A program made the position numbers and the translations under genes. 64,000 nt of DNA from Vogesella margarita (GTDB lineage: Bacteria > Pseudomonadota > Gammaproteobacteria > Burkholderiales > Chromobacteriaceae), in the NCBI RefSeq assembly GCF_028548475.1, contig NZ_JAQQLE010000002.1, positions 248,001 through 312,000 on the forward strand, written 5' to 3'. This document shows positions 17,462 to 26,648 of this stretch, one piece after another (positions within the stretch are counted from its first letter, which is position 1; each line of letters opens with the position of its first letter). A model generated the notes under the pieces. The model did not search any database and had not been told where the DNA came from. It saw only the letters and a list, made by a program, of their open reading frames with translations.

Positions 17462-18355
17462 ATGAAAATCGACACCATCGGCGTGCAGGCCTTCATCGCC
17501 ATCGCCGAAAGCGGCAGCTTCCAGACCGCGGCGGAAAGCCTGTTCCTGTCGCAGGCCGGCATCACCCGCCGGCTGCAGAACCTGGAGGACTACCTGGGGG
17601 TGAAGCTGATCGAGCGCACCACCCGTTCGGTGGCGCTGACCAAGGTCGGCGAGGAATTCCTGCCGCACGCCAAGCGCCTGCTTGGCGAGCTGGCCGGCTC
17701 GCTGAGCGAAATCCGCGACACCGGCCGCCTCAAGCGCGGCAGCGTCACCATCGCCTGCGTGCCGACGGTCGGGGTGCGCTTCCTGCCGCGCATCATCCAG
17801 GCCTACTCCGCGCTGTACCCGGACAACCACATCAAGATCCTCGACCACACCTCGGCGGGCGTCTCCAGCGCGGTGCTGCAGCGCGAGGCCGAGTTCGGCA
17901 TCACCATCGCCGATTCGCACCACGCCGAGCTGAACAGCGTGCCGCTGCTGCAGGACGAATTCGCGCTGGTGTGCCGCGACGATCACCCGCTGAGCCGGCA
18001 CGAGGCCCTGCGCTGGAAAGACCTGGAGCCCTACCCGCTGATCTCCATCGGCCAGCTCAGCGGCAACCGCCCGTTGCTGGACCGCGCGCTGGAAGAGCAG
18101 GACGTTGTGATCCAGTCGCTGTACGAGGTGCAGCGGGTATCCACCGCGCTGGGCCTGGTGGCGGAAGGCGTCGGCGCGGCGGTGCTGCCGCGGCTGGCGC
18201 TGCAAGGCGACGCCTACCCGCGCATCCGCGTGCTGCGCCTGACTGGGCCGGTGATCGCGCGCGGGCTGGTGCTGATCTCGCGCAAGACGGCGGAATTCTC
18301 GCCGGCGGCGGAGGCGCTGTACCAGATGGTGCGCAGCCATCAGCACCGCGACTGA
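17462..18355 (+). CDS. LysR-family transcriptional regulator of the TRAP/PrpF locus
   Basis: A 297-residue LysR regulator: N-terminal winged HTH (AFIAIAESGSFQTAAESLFLSQAGITRRLQNLE, residues about 10-42) and a periplasmic-binding-protein-like effector domain from about residue 90. It is divergent from dctPQM and 111 bases upstream of the PrpF-like gene on its own strand, so it probably senses the TRAP substrate or its metabolite and controls both transcription units. The ligand is unknown. Confidence 0.9.
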   Translation: MKIDTIGVQAFIAIAESGSFQTAAESLFLSQAGITRRLQNLEDYLGVKLIERTTRSVALTKVGEEFLPHAKRLLGELAGSLSEIRDTGRLKRGSVTIACVPTVGVRFLPRIIQAYSALYPDNHIKILDHTSAGVSSAVLQREAEFGITIADSHHAELNSVPLLQDEFALVCRDDHPLSRHEALRWKDLEPYPLISIGQLSGNRPLLDRALEEQDVVIQSLYEVQRVSTALGLVAEGVGAAVLPRLALQGDAYPRIRVLRLTGPVIARGLVLISRKTAEFSPAAEALYQMVRSHQHRD

Positions 18356-18466
18356 GTCGGTCATTGATGATCAAAGCGCAATAATTCAGGATATAAATTC
18401 ATTTCTCTTGAGGGCAGCGGATGCACAGAATGGAAAGCGAGATCAATTTTCTGTCCGAGGCGTTCC

Positions 18467-19564
18467 ATGCTGATTCCCATTCCCTGCGTCGTGATGCGCG
18501 GCGGTACCTCCAAGGGGCCGTTCTTCCTGCTCGACGACCTGCCGCACGACGAAGCCACGCGCAACCGGGTGTTGCTGGCCGCGATGGGCTCGCCCGACCG
18601 GCGCCAGATTGACGGCCTCGGCGGCGGCGACAGCCTGACCAGCAAGGTGGTGATGGTCAGCAAGTCCGCCCGTCCCGGTATCGACGTCGAGTACCTGTTC
18701 GCCCAGGTGTCGATCGACAGCGAAACGGTGGATACCTCGCCCAACTGCGGCAATATGCTGGCCGGAGTGGCGCCGTTCGCCATCGAGCACGGCCTGGTCG
18801 CTGCCGGGATGCCGACGACGCGGGTGCGCGTCTTCAACCGCAACACCGGCAAGGTGGTGGAGGCGGTGGTGCAGACCCCCGGCGGCAAGGTCAACTACGA
18901 GGGCGACGTCCACATCGACGGCGTACCCGGCAGCGGTGCGCCCATCCTGCTCAACTTCCTCGACGCCGCCGGCGCCAAGACCGGGCGCCTGCTGCCCACC
19001 GGCCGGGTGCAGGACGTGATCGATGGCGTGCCGGTGTCCTGCGTCGATTTTTCCTCGCCCATCGTGTTCATCGCCGCCGCCTCGCTCGGTAAGAGCGGCT
19101 ACGAGAGCAAGGCACAGCTGGACGGCGACAGCGCGCTGCTGGCGCGGCTGGAGGCGATCCGGCTGGAGGCGGCGCAGCGGATGGGCATGGGCGATGTGCG
19201 CGGCAAGGTGCTGCCCAAGCTGGTGTTGCTGGCCAGGCCGGCGCAGGGCGGCCAGATCAGCTCGCGCTACTTCGTGCCGTGGAACTGCCACGCCGCGCAC
19301 GCGGTGACCGGCGCGCTGTGCGTTGCCGCCGCCTGCAGCATTCCTGGCACCATTGCCGCGGAACTGGTGCAGCCCGATGCCGCGCAGCCGGGGCTGATCG
19401 GTATCGAACACCCGTCCGGCCGGCTGGATACCCGGGTGCAGATCGACGGCCGCGACGACGACGGCCTGCCGCTGATCCGCAGCGCGGGCGTGGTGCGTAC
19501 CGCCAAGCCCATCGTGTCCGGTGTGGTGTACGTGCCGGGCAGCGCCTGGGAGGCCACCGTCTAG
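18467..19564 (+). CDS. PrpF/GalD-family isomerase (4-oxalomesaconate tautomerase-like)
   Basis: A 365-residue protein of the PrpF/diaminopimelate-epimerase-like fold. The N-terminus [22 protein letters not shown] is the family hallmark, and [21 protein letters not shown] carries the conserved Asn-Cys-Gly active-site segment. Relatives include PrpF (isomerises 2-methyl-trans-aconitate with AcnD), GalD/4-oxalomesaconate tautomerase and aconitate isomerase. No prp or gal genes are nearby; it sits beside a TRAP importer and LysR regulator, so isomerisation of an imported unsaturated tri- or dicarboxylate is likely. GAGG lies 6 bases before the ATG. Confidence 0.85.
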   Translation: MLIPIPCVVMRGGTSKGPFFLLDDLPHDEATRNRVLLAAMGSPDRRQIDGLGGGDSLTSKVVMVSKSARPGIDVEYLFAQVSIDSETVDTSPNCGNMLAGVAPFAIEHGLVAAGMPTTRVRVFNRNTGKVVEAVVQTPGGKVNYEGDVHIDGVPGSGAPILLNFLDAAGAKTGRLLPTGRVQDVIDGVPVSCVDFSSPIVFIAAASLGKSGYESKAQLDGDSALLARLEAIRLEAAQRMGMGDVRGKVLPKLVLLARPAQGGQISSRYFVPWNCHAAHAVTGALCVAAACSIPGTIAAELVQPDAAQPGLIGIEHPSGRLDTRVQIDGRDDDGLPLIRSAGVVRTAKPIVSGVVYVPGSAWEATV

Positions 19565-19595
19565 CGCCAGCAGTCGTACCGTCCACTCTCCTCTT

Positions 19596-19621
19596 GCCCC
19601 GCCAATCCGCGGGGCTTTTTT
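19596..19621 (+). terminator. Intrinsic terminator after the PrpF-like gene
   Basis: GCCCCGC and GCGGGGC around a 6-base loop followed by a T-run. Confidence 0.85.
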
Positions 19622-19639
19622 CGTGGCGGCCGCGCATAA

Positions 19640-19674
19640 AAAAAGGGCTTGCCGGGGAGAGGCGGCAAGCCCTT
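19640..19674 (-). terminator. Intrinsic terminator of edd-eda
   Basis: AAGGGCTTGCC and GGCAAGCCCTT around a roughly 9-base loop, followed on the minus strand by a T-run, 27 bases after the eda stop. Confidence 0.85.
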
Positions 19675-19700
19675 GTCAAAAACGGGAGCAAATCTGCGGT

Positions 19701-20327
19701 TTAGCGCACCGCCAGCGCACTGGCCTCTCGGGCCAGCTGGGTGATGCGTGCCCAATCCTGCGCGGCGAGGGCGTCGGCCGGGGTCAGCCACGATCCGCCC
19801 ACCGCCAGCACGTTGGGCTGGGCCAGGTAGGCCGGCGCGTTGCTGGCGTCGATGCCGCCGGTCGGGCAGAAGCGCAGTTCCGGCAGCGGACCGGCCAGCG
19901 CTTTCAGCAGCTTGATGCCGCCGACCGCTTCGGCCGGGAACAGCTTGAGGATGTTGAAGCCTTCGTCCTGCGCGTGCATCGCCTCGGACGCAGTGGCCAC
20001 GCCGGGGATGAACGGCACGCCGGAGGCGCGCGCGGCGGCGGCCAGTTCCGGGGTCAGGCCCGGGCTGAGGCCGAACTGGGCGCCGGCGTCGAGTGCGGCT
20101 TCCAGATGGGCGCGGGTGCGCACGGTGCCGGCGCCGACCAGCGCATCCGGCACTTCGTCGCGGATGCGGCGCATCGCGGCCAGTGCCGCCTTGGTGCGCA
20201 GCGTGATTTCCAGGGTGCGGATGCCGCCGGCGACCAGCGCGCGGGCGAGGTCGACCGCCACTGCGGCGTCGTTGACCACGATTACCGGCATTACCGGGCT
20301 TTGGCGAAGCAGAGTCAGTGCGTCCAT
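19701..20327 (-). CDS. eda: KDPG aldolase (2-dehydro-3-deoxyphosphogluconate aldolase)
   Basis: A 208-residue class I aldolase that splits KDPG into pyruvate and glyceraldehyde-3-phosphate, the last Entner-Doudoroff step. The Schiff-base lysine is K128 in [12 protein letters not shown] and the catalytic glutamate E40 in LEITLRT; GAGTVRT and PTGGID are phosphate-binding segments. The start [11 protein letters not shown] is supported by AAGGA 6 bases upstream; the frame is open further upstream but without a start site. It lies 50 bases after edd, with a dispersed-motif copy (20356-20365) in the gap. Confidence 0.94.
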   Translation of the reverse strand: MDALTLLRQSPVMPVIVVNDAAVAVDLARALVAGGIRTLEITLRTKAALAAMRRIRDEVPDALVGAGTVRTRAHLEAALDAGAQFGLSPGLTPELAAAARASGVPFIPGVATASEAMHAQDEGFNILKLFPAEAVGGIKLLKALAGPLPELRFCPTGGIDASNAPAYLAQPNVLAVGGSWLTPADALAAQDWARITQLAREASALAVR

Positions 20328-20355
20328 GTCTGTCCTTGTGTTGTCAGCGGCTGGC

Positions 20356-20365
20356 TGCGGCCAAC
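20356..20365 (-). repeat. GTTGGCCGCA motif between edd and eda
   Basis: Single intergenic copy (extended form AAGGTTGGCCGCA on the minus strand), not part of a hairpin. Confidence 0.85.
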
Positions 20366-20377
20366 CTTGGGGTGTTG

Positions 20378-22219
20378 TTACTGGCCGCGTGTCCACAGCG
20401 GGTGGGCGAAGGTCATCGCGCCTTCCTCGGCGGTGGTGGCCTGCTGGCGGAAGCCTGCGAACAGGTCGCGGCCGACGCCGTGCTGGTTGGCCGACAGGTC
20501 GGCCTGCACGCGTTCGCGCGCCGCCCATTCGGCGGCATCCACCAGGATGCTCAGCTCGCCAGTGTTGGCGTCGAGTCGTACCAGGTCGCCGTTCTGTACC
20601 TTGCCGATGTCGCCGCCCAGCAGCGCTTCCGGCGACACGTGGATGGCGGCCGGTACCTTGCCGGAGGCGCCGGACATGCGGCCGTCGGTGACCAGTGCCA
20701 CCTTGAAGCCGCGCTCCTGCAGCACGCCCAGTGGCGGGGTCAGCTTGTGCAGCTCCGGCATGCCGTTGGCGCGCGGACCCTGGAAGCGGATCACCGCCAC
20801 GAAGTCCTTTTCCAGCTCGCCGCGCTTGAACGCGACCAGCAGTTCATTCTGGTCGTGGAACACCACGGCCGGCGCTTCCACCACGCGGTGTTCCGCTTTC
20901 ACCGCCGACACCTTGATCACGGCGCGGCCGATATTGCCGGTCAGCACCTTCAGGCCGCCATCGGCGGAGAACGGGGCGGTGGCCGTGCGCAGCACGCCGT
21001 CGTCGCCGCTGCTCGCCGGCGCCGCGCGCCAGGCCAGCTTGCCGTCGTCGAGCCACGCTTCGCTGGTGTGCGCGCGCAGACCCTTGCCCATCACGGTGGT
21101 GACGTCGTCGTGCAGCAGGCCGGCATCCAGCAGTTCGCGGATGACGAAGCCCATGCCGCCGGCGGCGTGGAAATGGTTCACGTCGGCCTTGCCGTTAGGG
21201 TAGGCGCGCACGATCAGCGGTACCACGGCGGACAGTTCGTCGAAATCGTCCCAGTTGACGTCGATGCCGGCCGCGCGGGCGATGGCATTGATGTGCAGGG
21301 TGTGGTTGGTGGAGCCGCCGGTGGCGAGCAGGCCGACGATGCCGTTGACGATGGCTTTCTCGTCGATTACCTCGCAGATCGGGGTGAAACGCGGGCCCTG
21401 CGCGCTGATCTCGGTGGCGACACGGGCGGCGTGGCGGGTCAGCGCCTCGCGCAGCGGGGTATTCGGGTTGACGAAGGCGGCGCCTGGCAGGTGCAGGCCC
21501 ATCACTTCCATCAGCATCTGGTTGCTGTTGGCGGTGCCGTAGAAGGTGCAGGTACCCGGACCGTGGTAGGACGCGGATTCCGATTCCAGCAGCGCGTCGC
21601 GGCCAACCTTGCCCTCGGCGAACAGCTGGCGCACCTTGGCCTTGTCGTCGTTGGAGATGCCGGTGGTCATCGGGCCGGCCGGTACGAACAGCGCCGGCAG
21701 GTGGCCGAAGGACAGCGCGCCGATCAGCAGCCCGGGCACGATCTTGTCGCAGACGCCGAGGTACAGCGCGGCGTCGAACATCTGGTGGGAGAGGGCGATG
21801 GCGGTGCTCATCGCGATCACGTCGCGCGAGAACAGCGACAGCTCCATGCCCTCGAAGCCCTGTGTCACGCCGTCGCACATCGCCGGCACGCCGCCGGCCA
21901 CCTGCGCGGTGGCGCCGGCCTTCAGCGCCTCGTTCTTCAGCAGCGCCGGGAAGGTTTCCAGCGGCTGGTGCGCGGACAGCATGTCGTTATAGGAGGTGAC
22001 GATGGCCAGGTTGGGGCGCACCGACTCTTTCAGGTGAATCTTGATCCCGTCCGGCATCGCGGCGAAGGCGTGCGCCTGGTTGGTACAGGACAGATGGGCG
22101 CGCTCGACCTTGCCCTGGCGCACGGCGGCGCGGGCTTGGGCCAGATAAGTGGCACGGGTGGCACGGCTACGCTCGATGATGCGCTGGGTAACGGCAGCAA
22201 GAACAGGATGCAGACTCAT
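20378..22219 (-). CDS. edd: 6-phosphogluconate dehydratase
   Basis: A 613-residue IlvD/Edd-family dehydratase that converts 6-phosphogluconate to KDPG. Iron-sulfur ligands are seen at C115 ([11 protein letters not shown]) and C157 ([10 protein letters not shown]) with a third in [31 protein letters not shown] is the family signature and [22 protein letters not shown] closes the active site. Full length for Edd (about 600 residues). It is transcribed divergently from zwf, and a HexR-like operator overlaps its promoter. Confidence 0.95.
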   Translation of the reverse strand: MSLHPVLAAVTQRIIERSRATRATYLAQARAAVRQGKVERAHLSCTNQAHAFAAMPDGIKIHLKESVRPNLAIVTSYNDMLSAHQPLETFPALLKNEALKAGATAQVAGGVPAMCDGVTQGFEGMELSLFSRDVIAMSTAIALSHQMFDAALYLGVCDKIVPGLLIGALSFGHLPALFVPAGPMTTGISNDDKAKVRQLFAEGKVGRDALLESESASYHGPGTCTFYGTANSNQMLMEVMGLHLPGAAFVNPNTPLREALTRHAARVATEISAQGPRFTPICEVIDEKAIVNGIVGLLATGGSTNHTLHINAIARAAGIDVNWDDFDELSAVVPLIVRAYPNGKADVNHFHAAGGMGFVIRELLDAGLLHDDVTTVMGKGLRAHTSEAWLDDGKLAWRAAPASSGDDGVLRTATAPFSADGGLKVLTGNIGRAVIKVSAVKAEHRVVEAPAVVFHDQNELLVAFKRGELEKDFVAVIRFQGPRANGMPELHKLTPPLGVLQERGFKVALVTDGRMSGASGKVPAAIHVSPEALLGGDIGKVQNGDLVRLDANTGELSILVDAAEWAARERVQADLSANQHGVGRDLFAGFRQQATTAEEGAMTFAHPLWTRGQ

Positions 22220-22246
22220 TGTGTAGGCCCCGATTGGTGTGTCTGA

Positions 22247-22275
22247 ATGGTAGTTTTACTACAGTATGTTGGCAA
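22247..22275 (-). promoter_or_regulatory. edd promoter with HexR-like operator
   Basis: On the minus strand TTGCCA (22270-22275) and TACCAT (22247-22252) are 17 bases apart, a plausible sigma-70 promoter ending about 30 bases before the edd start. The perfect dyad GTAGTTTTACTAC (22250-22262) lies between and over the -10, where a repressor would block polymerase. It matches the HexR box pattern (TGTAAT-N3-ATTACA) well; the hexR gene is 3.4 kb away. Confidence 0.65.
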
Positions 22276-22405
22276 GGTGTTACGCGATAAAAATGCACAG
22301 CCGACAGGTCGCCATGCCTGCAAATCCATGTAAATCAGCCGTTTGACGGGGTGTTGGTGATCGGCAACAGTGGTGTTGTCCGGATCTTTTCCTTGCGTTT
22401 TCACG

Positions 22406-22440
22406 TAGACAAGTCGCCGTCGTTTGGTAATATAACTACA
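22406..22440 (+). promoter_or_regulatory. zwf promoter with HexR-like operator
   Basis: TAGACA (22406-22411), 16 bases, TAATAT (22428-22433) form a plausible promoter. The dyad GTAATATAACTAC (22427-22439) covers the -10 and resembles the operator at the divergent edd promoter, so HexR could co-repress both directions. The transcript would start near 22440, 38 bases before the zwf ATG. Confidence 0.65.
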
Positions 22441-22477
22441 TCTGAACCTTGGGCGTAGAGAGAGAGAGAACAACAGG

Positions 22478-23950
22478 ATGGAGAACACAAACCTGCACAC
22501 CCCGGCCTTCGACATGGTGCTGTTCGGGGGCACCGGCGATCTGGTGATGCGCAAGCTGCTGCCGTCGCTGTACCAGGCGCACGCCGCCGGCCTGTTGCAC
22601 GACGAGGGTCGTCTGCTGGCGCTGGGCCGCCGCGACATGAGCCGCGACGACTACCTGGCGATGGTGGAAAAGAGCGCGCGCATCCACATCAAGGAGCATT
22701 TCTCCGATGCCGCCTGGCAGGGCTTTCTCGCCCGGGTGGAATACCTGAAGGTCGACGCCGCCACGCCGGAACATTACCCGCTACTGGCCGAGGCGCTGAA
22801 CCAGCACCCCGGCCGCGTGGCGGTCTGTTATCTGGCCACCGCGCCGGACCTGTTCGAGGGCATCTGCGACAACCTCGCCGCCGTCGGCCTGAACCACGAC
22901 AAGGTGCGCGTGGTGCTGGAGAAGCCGCTGGGCCACGACCTGGACTCGTCCAACGAGATCAACGAAGCCGTCGCCCGCCACTTCAAGGAAGAGCAGCTGT
23001 ACCGTATCGACCACTACCTGGGCAAGGAGTCGGTGCAGAACCTGCTGGCCATCCGCTTCGCCAACGCGCTGTTCGAGCCGCTGTGGCGCCGCGAGTGGAT
23101 CCACAACGTGCAGATCACCATTTCCGAAGACCTGGGCGTCGGCACCCGCGGCGATTTCTACGACAACACCGGCGCGCTGCGCGACATGGTGCAGAACCAC
23201 CTGCTGCAGCTGTTGTGCATCGTGGCGATGGAGCCGCCGGCCAACCTCGGCGCCGACGCGGTGCGCGACGAGAAGCTGAAGGTGCTGAAGGCGCTGCGCC
23301 CGTTCGGCGAGCAGGACGTGGCCAACAAGACCGTGCGCGGGCAGTACAAGGCCGGCGCCGTGGGCGGCCAGCCGGTGGTCGGCTACCTGCAGGAGCAGGG
23401 CATTCCCGCCGCCAGCCAGACCGAGACCTTCGTCGCCATCAAGGCCGAGATCGACAACTGGCGCTGGTCCGGCGTGCCGTTCTACCTGCGCACCGGCAAA
23501 CGCATGCAGGAGCGCGTGGCCGAGATCGTGATCAATTTCCGCGACGTGCCGCACCAGCTGTTCCCGAGCCCGATGGGCCTGAACACCGCCAACCGCCTGG
23601 TGATCCGCCTGCAGCCGGAAGAAAGCATCCGCCTGTACTTCCTGTCCAAGGAGCCGGGCGACACCCAGCGCCTGCAGCCGGTGCACCTGAACCTGGACTT
23701 CCACGAATCGTTCAAGGTGCGCCGCGCCGACGCCTACGAACGCCTGCTGCTGGACGTGATCCGCGGCAAGTTGGCGCTGTTCATGCGCCGCGACGAGCTG
23801 GTGGAAGCCTGGCGCTGGGTGGAGCCGATCATGGACAACTGGGCGCGCAGCACCACGCCGCCCAAGCAGTACACCGCCGGCACCTGGGGCCCGGCCGCTT
23901 CCAGCGCGCTGCTGAGCCGCGACGGTATCAGCTGGCACGAGGAGTGCTGA
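22478..23950 (+). CDS. zwf: Glucose-6-phosphate 1-dehydrogenase
   Basis: A 490-residue enzyme that oxidises glucose-6-phosphate to 6-phosphogluconolactone with NADP+ or NAD+. The nucleotide-binding fingerprint is [13 protein letters not shown] (15-27) and the active-site signature RIDHYLGKE (176-184), including catalytic H179. The length matches the bacterial family. It begins the operon zwf-pgl-glk-hexR-pgi and is divergent from edd-eda, so both enter the Entner-Doudoroff route. A ribosome-binding site (AGGA-like) is close to the ATG. Confidence 0.95.
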   Translation: MENTNLHTPAFDMVLFGGTGDLVMRKLLPSLYQAHAAGLLHDEGRLLALGRRDMSRDDYLAMVEKSARIHIKEHFSDAAWQGFLARVEYLKVDAATPEHYPLLAEALNQHPGRVAVCYLATAPDLFEGICDNLAAVGLNHDKVRVVLEKPLGHDLDSSNEINEAVARHFKEEQLYRIDHYLGKESVQNLLAIRFANALFEPLWRREWIHNVQITISEDLGVGTRGDFYDNTGALRDMVQNHLLQLLCIVAMEPPANLGADAVRDEKLKVLKALRPFGEQDVANKTVRGQYKAGAVGGQPVVGYLQEQGIPAASQTETFVAIKAEIDNWRWSGVPFYLRTGKRMQERVAEIVINFRDVPHQLFPSPMGLNTANRLVIRLQPEESIRLYFLSKEPGDTQRLQPVHLNLDFHESFKVRRADAYERLLLDVIRGKLALFMRRDELVEAWRWVEPIMDNWARSTTPPKQYTAGTWGPAASSALLSRDGISWHEEC

Positions 23951-23974
23951 AGCCGGCTCGCGGCCGGCCGCAAG

Positions 23975-23984
23975 GTTGGCCGCA
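23975..23984 (+). repeat. GTTGGCCGCA motif between zwf and pgl
   Basis: Single extended copy (AAGGTTGGCCGCA) 25 bases after the zwf stop. The 118-base gap otherwise holds only the pgl ribosome-binding site. Confidence 0.85.
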
Positions 23985-24068
23985 TGACCGGCGGCGACAT
24001 GCTGCCGGTGCGTTGAGACAACAAGACGCGCGGCAATACAGCCGCGCGCAGGCAACGGAGACACAGAG

Positions 24069-24746
24069 ATGATGTTCCACGCTTTCGAATCGCAAGCGGC
24101 GGCGGCCGAGACCCTCGCCCGCCATGTCGCCGCCGACCTCGCCGCCGCCATCGGTCGCCGTGGCCGCGCCGTGCTGGCGGTGTCCGGCGGTCGCTCGCCG
24201 GTGCCCTTCCTGCAGGCGCTGTCCGCCGAGGTGCTGGACTGGTCGCGCGTCTGCGTCACCCTGGTCGACGAGCGCATGGTCGCGCCCGACCACGCCGACA
24301 GCAATGCCGCGCTGGTGCGCGACTACCTGCTGCAGGGCGCGGCCGCCGACGCGACGTTCCGGCCGCTGGTGAGCGTTGCGGCCAACGTCGACGCCGAACT
24401 GGCGCAGGCCGCCGCACAGTGGCAGACCCCGGACGTGGTGGTGCTGGGCATGGGCGAGGACGGTCACACCGCGTCGCTGTTTCCCGACGCAGCCAACCTC
24501 GCCGAGGGCCTGGACCCGGCCAATCCGGCCGCGCTGCTGGCGGTGGTGCCGCCCGAGGCTCCACACACCCGCATCAGCATGACGCTGGCCGAGATCCTGC
24601 GCAGCGGCAAGCTGTACCTGGCGATTGCCGGTGACAACAAGCGGCGGGTGCTGGAACATGCCAGCCGCACGCTGAGCGCGGCACAGCCGGTCAGCCACCT
24701 ACTGCAACAAACGGAGAACCCGCTTCATGTCTACTGGGCAGCCTAA
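24069..24746 (+). CDS. pgl: 6-phosphogluconolactonase
   Basis: A 225-residue lactonase (DevB/SOL type) that hydrolyses 6-phosphogluconolactone. Phosphate-binding VSGGRSP (38-44), VTLVDERMV (63-71) and catalytic GMGEDGHTASLFP (127-139) are present. Two adjacent ATGs (24069, 24072) follow GGAGA; either may start. The gene overlaps glk by 20 bases. The dispersed motif occurs inside it at 24377-24386. Confidence 0.93.
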   Translation: MMFHAFESQAAAAETLARHVAADLAAAIGRRGRAVLAVSGGRSPVPFLQALSAEVLDWSRVCVTLVDERMVAPDHADSNAALVRDYLLQGAAADATFRPLVSVAANVDAELAQAAAQWQTPDVVVLGMGEDGHTASLFPDAANLAEGLDPANPAALLAVVPPEAPHTRISMTLAEILRSGKLYLAIAGDNKRRVLEHASRTLSAAQPVSHLLQQTENPLHVYWAA

Positions 24747-25713
24747 TCCTTTCCCGCGCCTGCTGGCCGACATCGGCGGCACCAACGCCCGCTTCGCGCT
24801 GGAAACCGCGCCCGGGGTGCTGGAAGACATCGACGTGCTGCCGTGCCGGGACTACCCGACGCTGGTCGACGCCATCCGCAGCTATCTGCAGCGCGCCGAC
24901 ACCCGCGCCGTGCACCACGCCGCCATCGGCATCGCCAACCCGGTGACCGGCGACTGGGTGCAGATGACCAATCACCACTGGGCGTTCTCGATCGAGGCCA
25001 CCCGCCAGGCGCTGGGCTTCGCCACGCTGCTGGTACTCAATGACTTTACCGCGCTGGCGATGTCGCTGCCCTTCCTGCCGGCCGACGAGCTGGTGCAGGT
25101 CGGCGGCGGCGAGGCGCGCCACGGCGCCAAGGCGCTGATCGGCGCCGGCACCGGCCTCGGCGTCTCCGGCCTGCTGCCGCACGCCGGTGGCTGGGTGGCG
25201 ATCGCCGGCGAGGGCGGCCACGTCGCCTTCGCCCCCGGCAACGAGGAAGAAGTGGCGCTGTGGCGCTACGCGCAGCGCCGTTTCGGCGAGCACGTGTCCG
25301 CCGAGCGCTTCCTGTCCGGCCCCGGTCTGGAGCTGATCCATGACGCGCTGGCCGAGGCCGACGGCGAGGCCGCCGGCCAGCTGTCGGCGGCGCAGATCAG
25401 CGAGCGCGGCCTGTCCGGCCGCGACGCGCGCTGCGTGAAGGTGCTGGAGCTGTTCTGTGCCATGCTCGGCAACGCCGCGGCCAACCTGGCGGTGACGCTG
25501 GGTGCGGTCGGCGGCGTCTACATCGGCGGCGGCATCGTGCCGCGCTTCGGCGAGCTGTTCGCACGCTCGCCGTTCCGCGAGCGCTTCGAGGCCAAGGGCC
25601 GTTTCCGCGACTACACCCGCGCGCTGCCGGTGTACGTGATCCACAGCGCCTATCCGGCGCTGACCGGGGTGCAGGCCGCGCTGCGCGACCATCTGGGAGA
25701 ACGCGATGCTTGA
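24727..25713 (+). CDS. glk: Glucokinase
   Basis: A 328-residue ATP-dependent glucokinase of the bacterial Glk group. LLADIGGTNARFAL (12-25) is the ATP phosphate-binding site, LVLNDFTALAMSLP carries the catalytic aspartate, and IGAGTGLGVSGLL follows. ACGGAGAA precedes the ATG within the pgl coding sequence. It phosphorylates glucose imported by an ABC system such as the one at 7.4-11.6 kb. Its last bases overlap hexR (ATGctTGA), which indicates coupled translation. Confidence 0.94.
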   Translation: MSTGQPNPFPRLLADIGGTNARFALETAPGVLEDIDVLPCRDYPTLVDAIRSYLQRADTRAVHHAAIGIANPVTGDWVQMTNHHWAFSIEATRQALGFATLLVLNDFTALAMSLPFLPADELVQVGGGEARHGAKALIGAGTGLGVSGLLPHAGGWVAIAGEGGHVAFAPGNEEEVALWRYAQRRFGEHVSAERFLSGPGLELIHDALAEADGEAAGQLSAAQISERGLSGRDARCVKVLELFCAMLGNAAANLAVTLGAVGGVYIGGGIVPRFGELFARSPFRERFEAKGRFRDYTRALPVYVIHSAYPALTGVQAALRDHLGERDA

Positions 25714-26557
25714 GAAAATCCGTGCCGAGCTGGACTCCCTGTCCAGTGCCGAACGCCGTGTCGCCGAGCAGGTGCTGGCGCAGCCGTATACAGTGATGCA
25801 GTCGGCGGTGTCCGACATCGCCGCCAGCGCCGGCGTCAGTCAGCCGACGGTGATCCGCTTCTGCCGCAGCATGGGCTTCTCCGGCCTGTCCGACTTCAAG
25901 CTCAAGCTGGCCGGCACCCTGGTCGGCGGTGTGCCCTTTGTCCACTCCAGCGTGCGCCCGGAAGACCCGGTATCGGAGATCACCGCCAAGGTGTTCGATA
26001 ACACCGTCACCGCGCTCTTGAAGTGCCGCAACGAGGTGAACCCGCAGGCGGTGGATGCGGCGGTGGAGCTGCTGGCCAATGCCAAACGTATCGAGTTCTA
26101 CGGCCTCGGCAACTCCGGCATCATCGCCGCCGACGCACAGCACAAGTTCTTCCGCTTCGGCATTCCCACCGTCGCCTACGCCGACAGCCACATCCAGATC
26201 ATGGCCGCCTCGGTGCTGACGCCGGACGACGTGCTGGTCGCCATCTCCAGCTCCGGCCGTTCGCGCGAGCTGATGGACGCGGTGGACGTGGCGCTGGAGG
26301 GCGGAGCCAAGGTGATCGCCATCACCGTGCCGGACACGCCGCTGGCGGAGCGCGCCACGGTGACGCTGGCGGTGGATGCGCCGGAAGACAGCGAGACCTA
26401 CAGCCCGATGCTGTCGCGCATCCTGCACCTGGTGATCATTGACATTTTGACGGTCGGCGTGGCGCTCAAGCGCGGCCCCGGCCTCGTGACGCAGTTGGAA
26501 AAAGCCAAGCGCAGCCTGAAACAGAAGCGCCTGCGCGGCGACGAAGACCATGACTAG
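25706..26557 (+). CDS. hexR: RpiR-family repressor HexR
   Basis: A 283-residue RpiR-type regulator: N-terminal HTH ([24 protein letters not shown], residues 37-60) and a SIS sugar-phosphate-binding domain at about 128-255 ([35 protein letters not shown]). In Proteobacteria HexR represses zwf, edd and related genes and is released by KDPG. Its position within the zwf operon and the two dyads at 22250 and 22427 fit autoregulation of the local pathway. GGGAGAA lies 4 bases before the ATG. Confidence 0.92.
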   Translation: MLEKIRAELDSLSSAERRVAEQVLAQPYTVMQSAVSDIAASAGVSQPTVIRFCRSMGFSGLSDFKLKLAGTLVGGVPFVHSSVRPEDPVSEITAKVFDNTVTALLKCRNEVNPQAVDAAVELLANAKRIEFYGLGNSGIIAADAQHKFFRFGIPTVAYADSHIQIMAASVLTPDDVLVAISSSGRSRELMDAVDVALEGGAKVIAITVPDTPLAERATVTLAVDAPEDSETYSPMLSRILHLVIIDILTVGVALKRGPGLVTQLEKAKRSLKQKRLRGDEDHD

Positions 26558-26609
26558 TTCTGCCGCCAAGCGCCCGCGCGGCCGGCGCAAACCAGCCAGC
26601 CCGCCAGAG

Positions 26610-26619
26610 GTTGGCCGCA
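26610..26619 (+). repeat. GTTGGCCGCA motif between hexR and pgi
   Basis: Single copy in the 91-base gap before the pgi ribosome-binding site, not part of a hairpin. Confidence 0.85.
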
Positions 26620-26648
26620 ACAAGACGACAAAGAGACCCGGAGCCATC

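Noticed and set aside
18421-18612. Small open frame upstream of and overlapping the PrpF-like gene
   Set aside because: It overlaps the start of the PrpF-like gene in another frame, has no ribosome-binding site and no recognisable protein.
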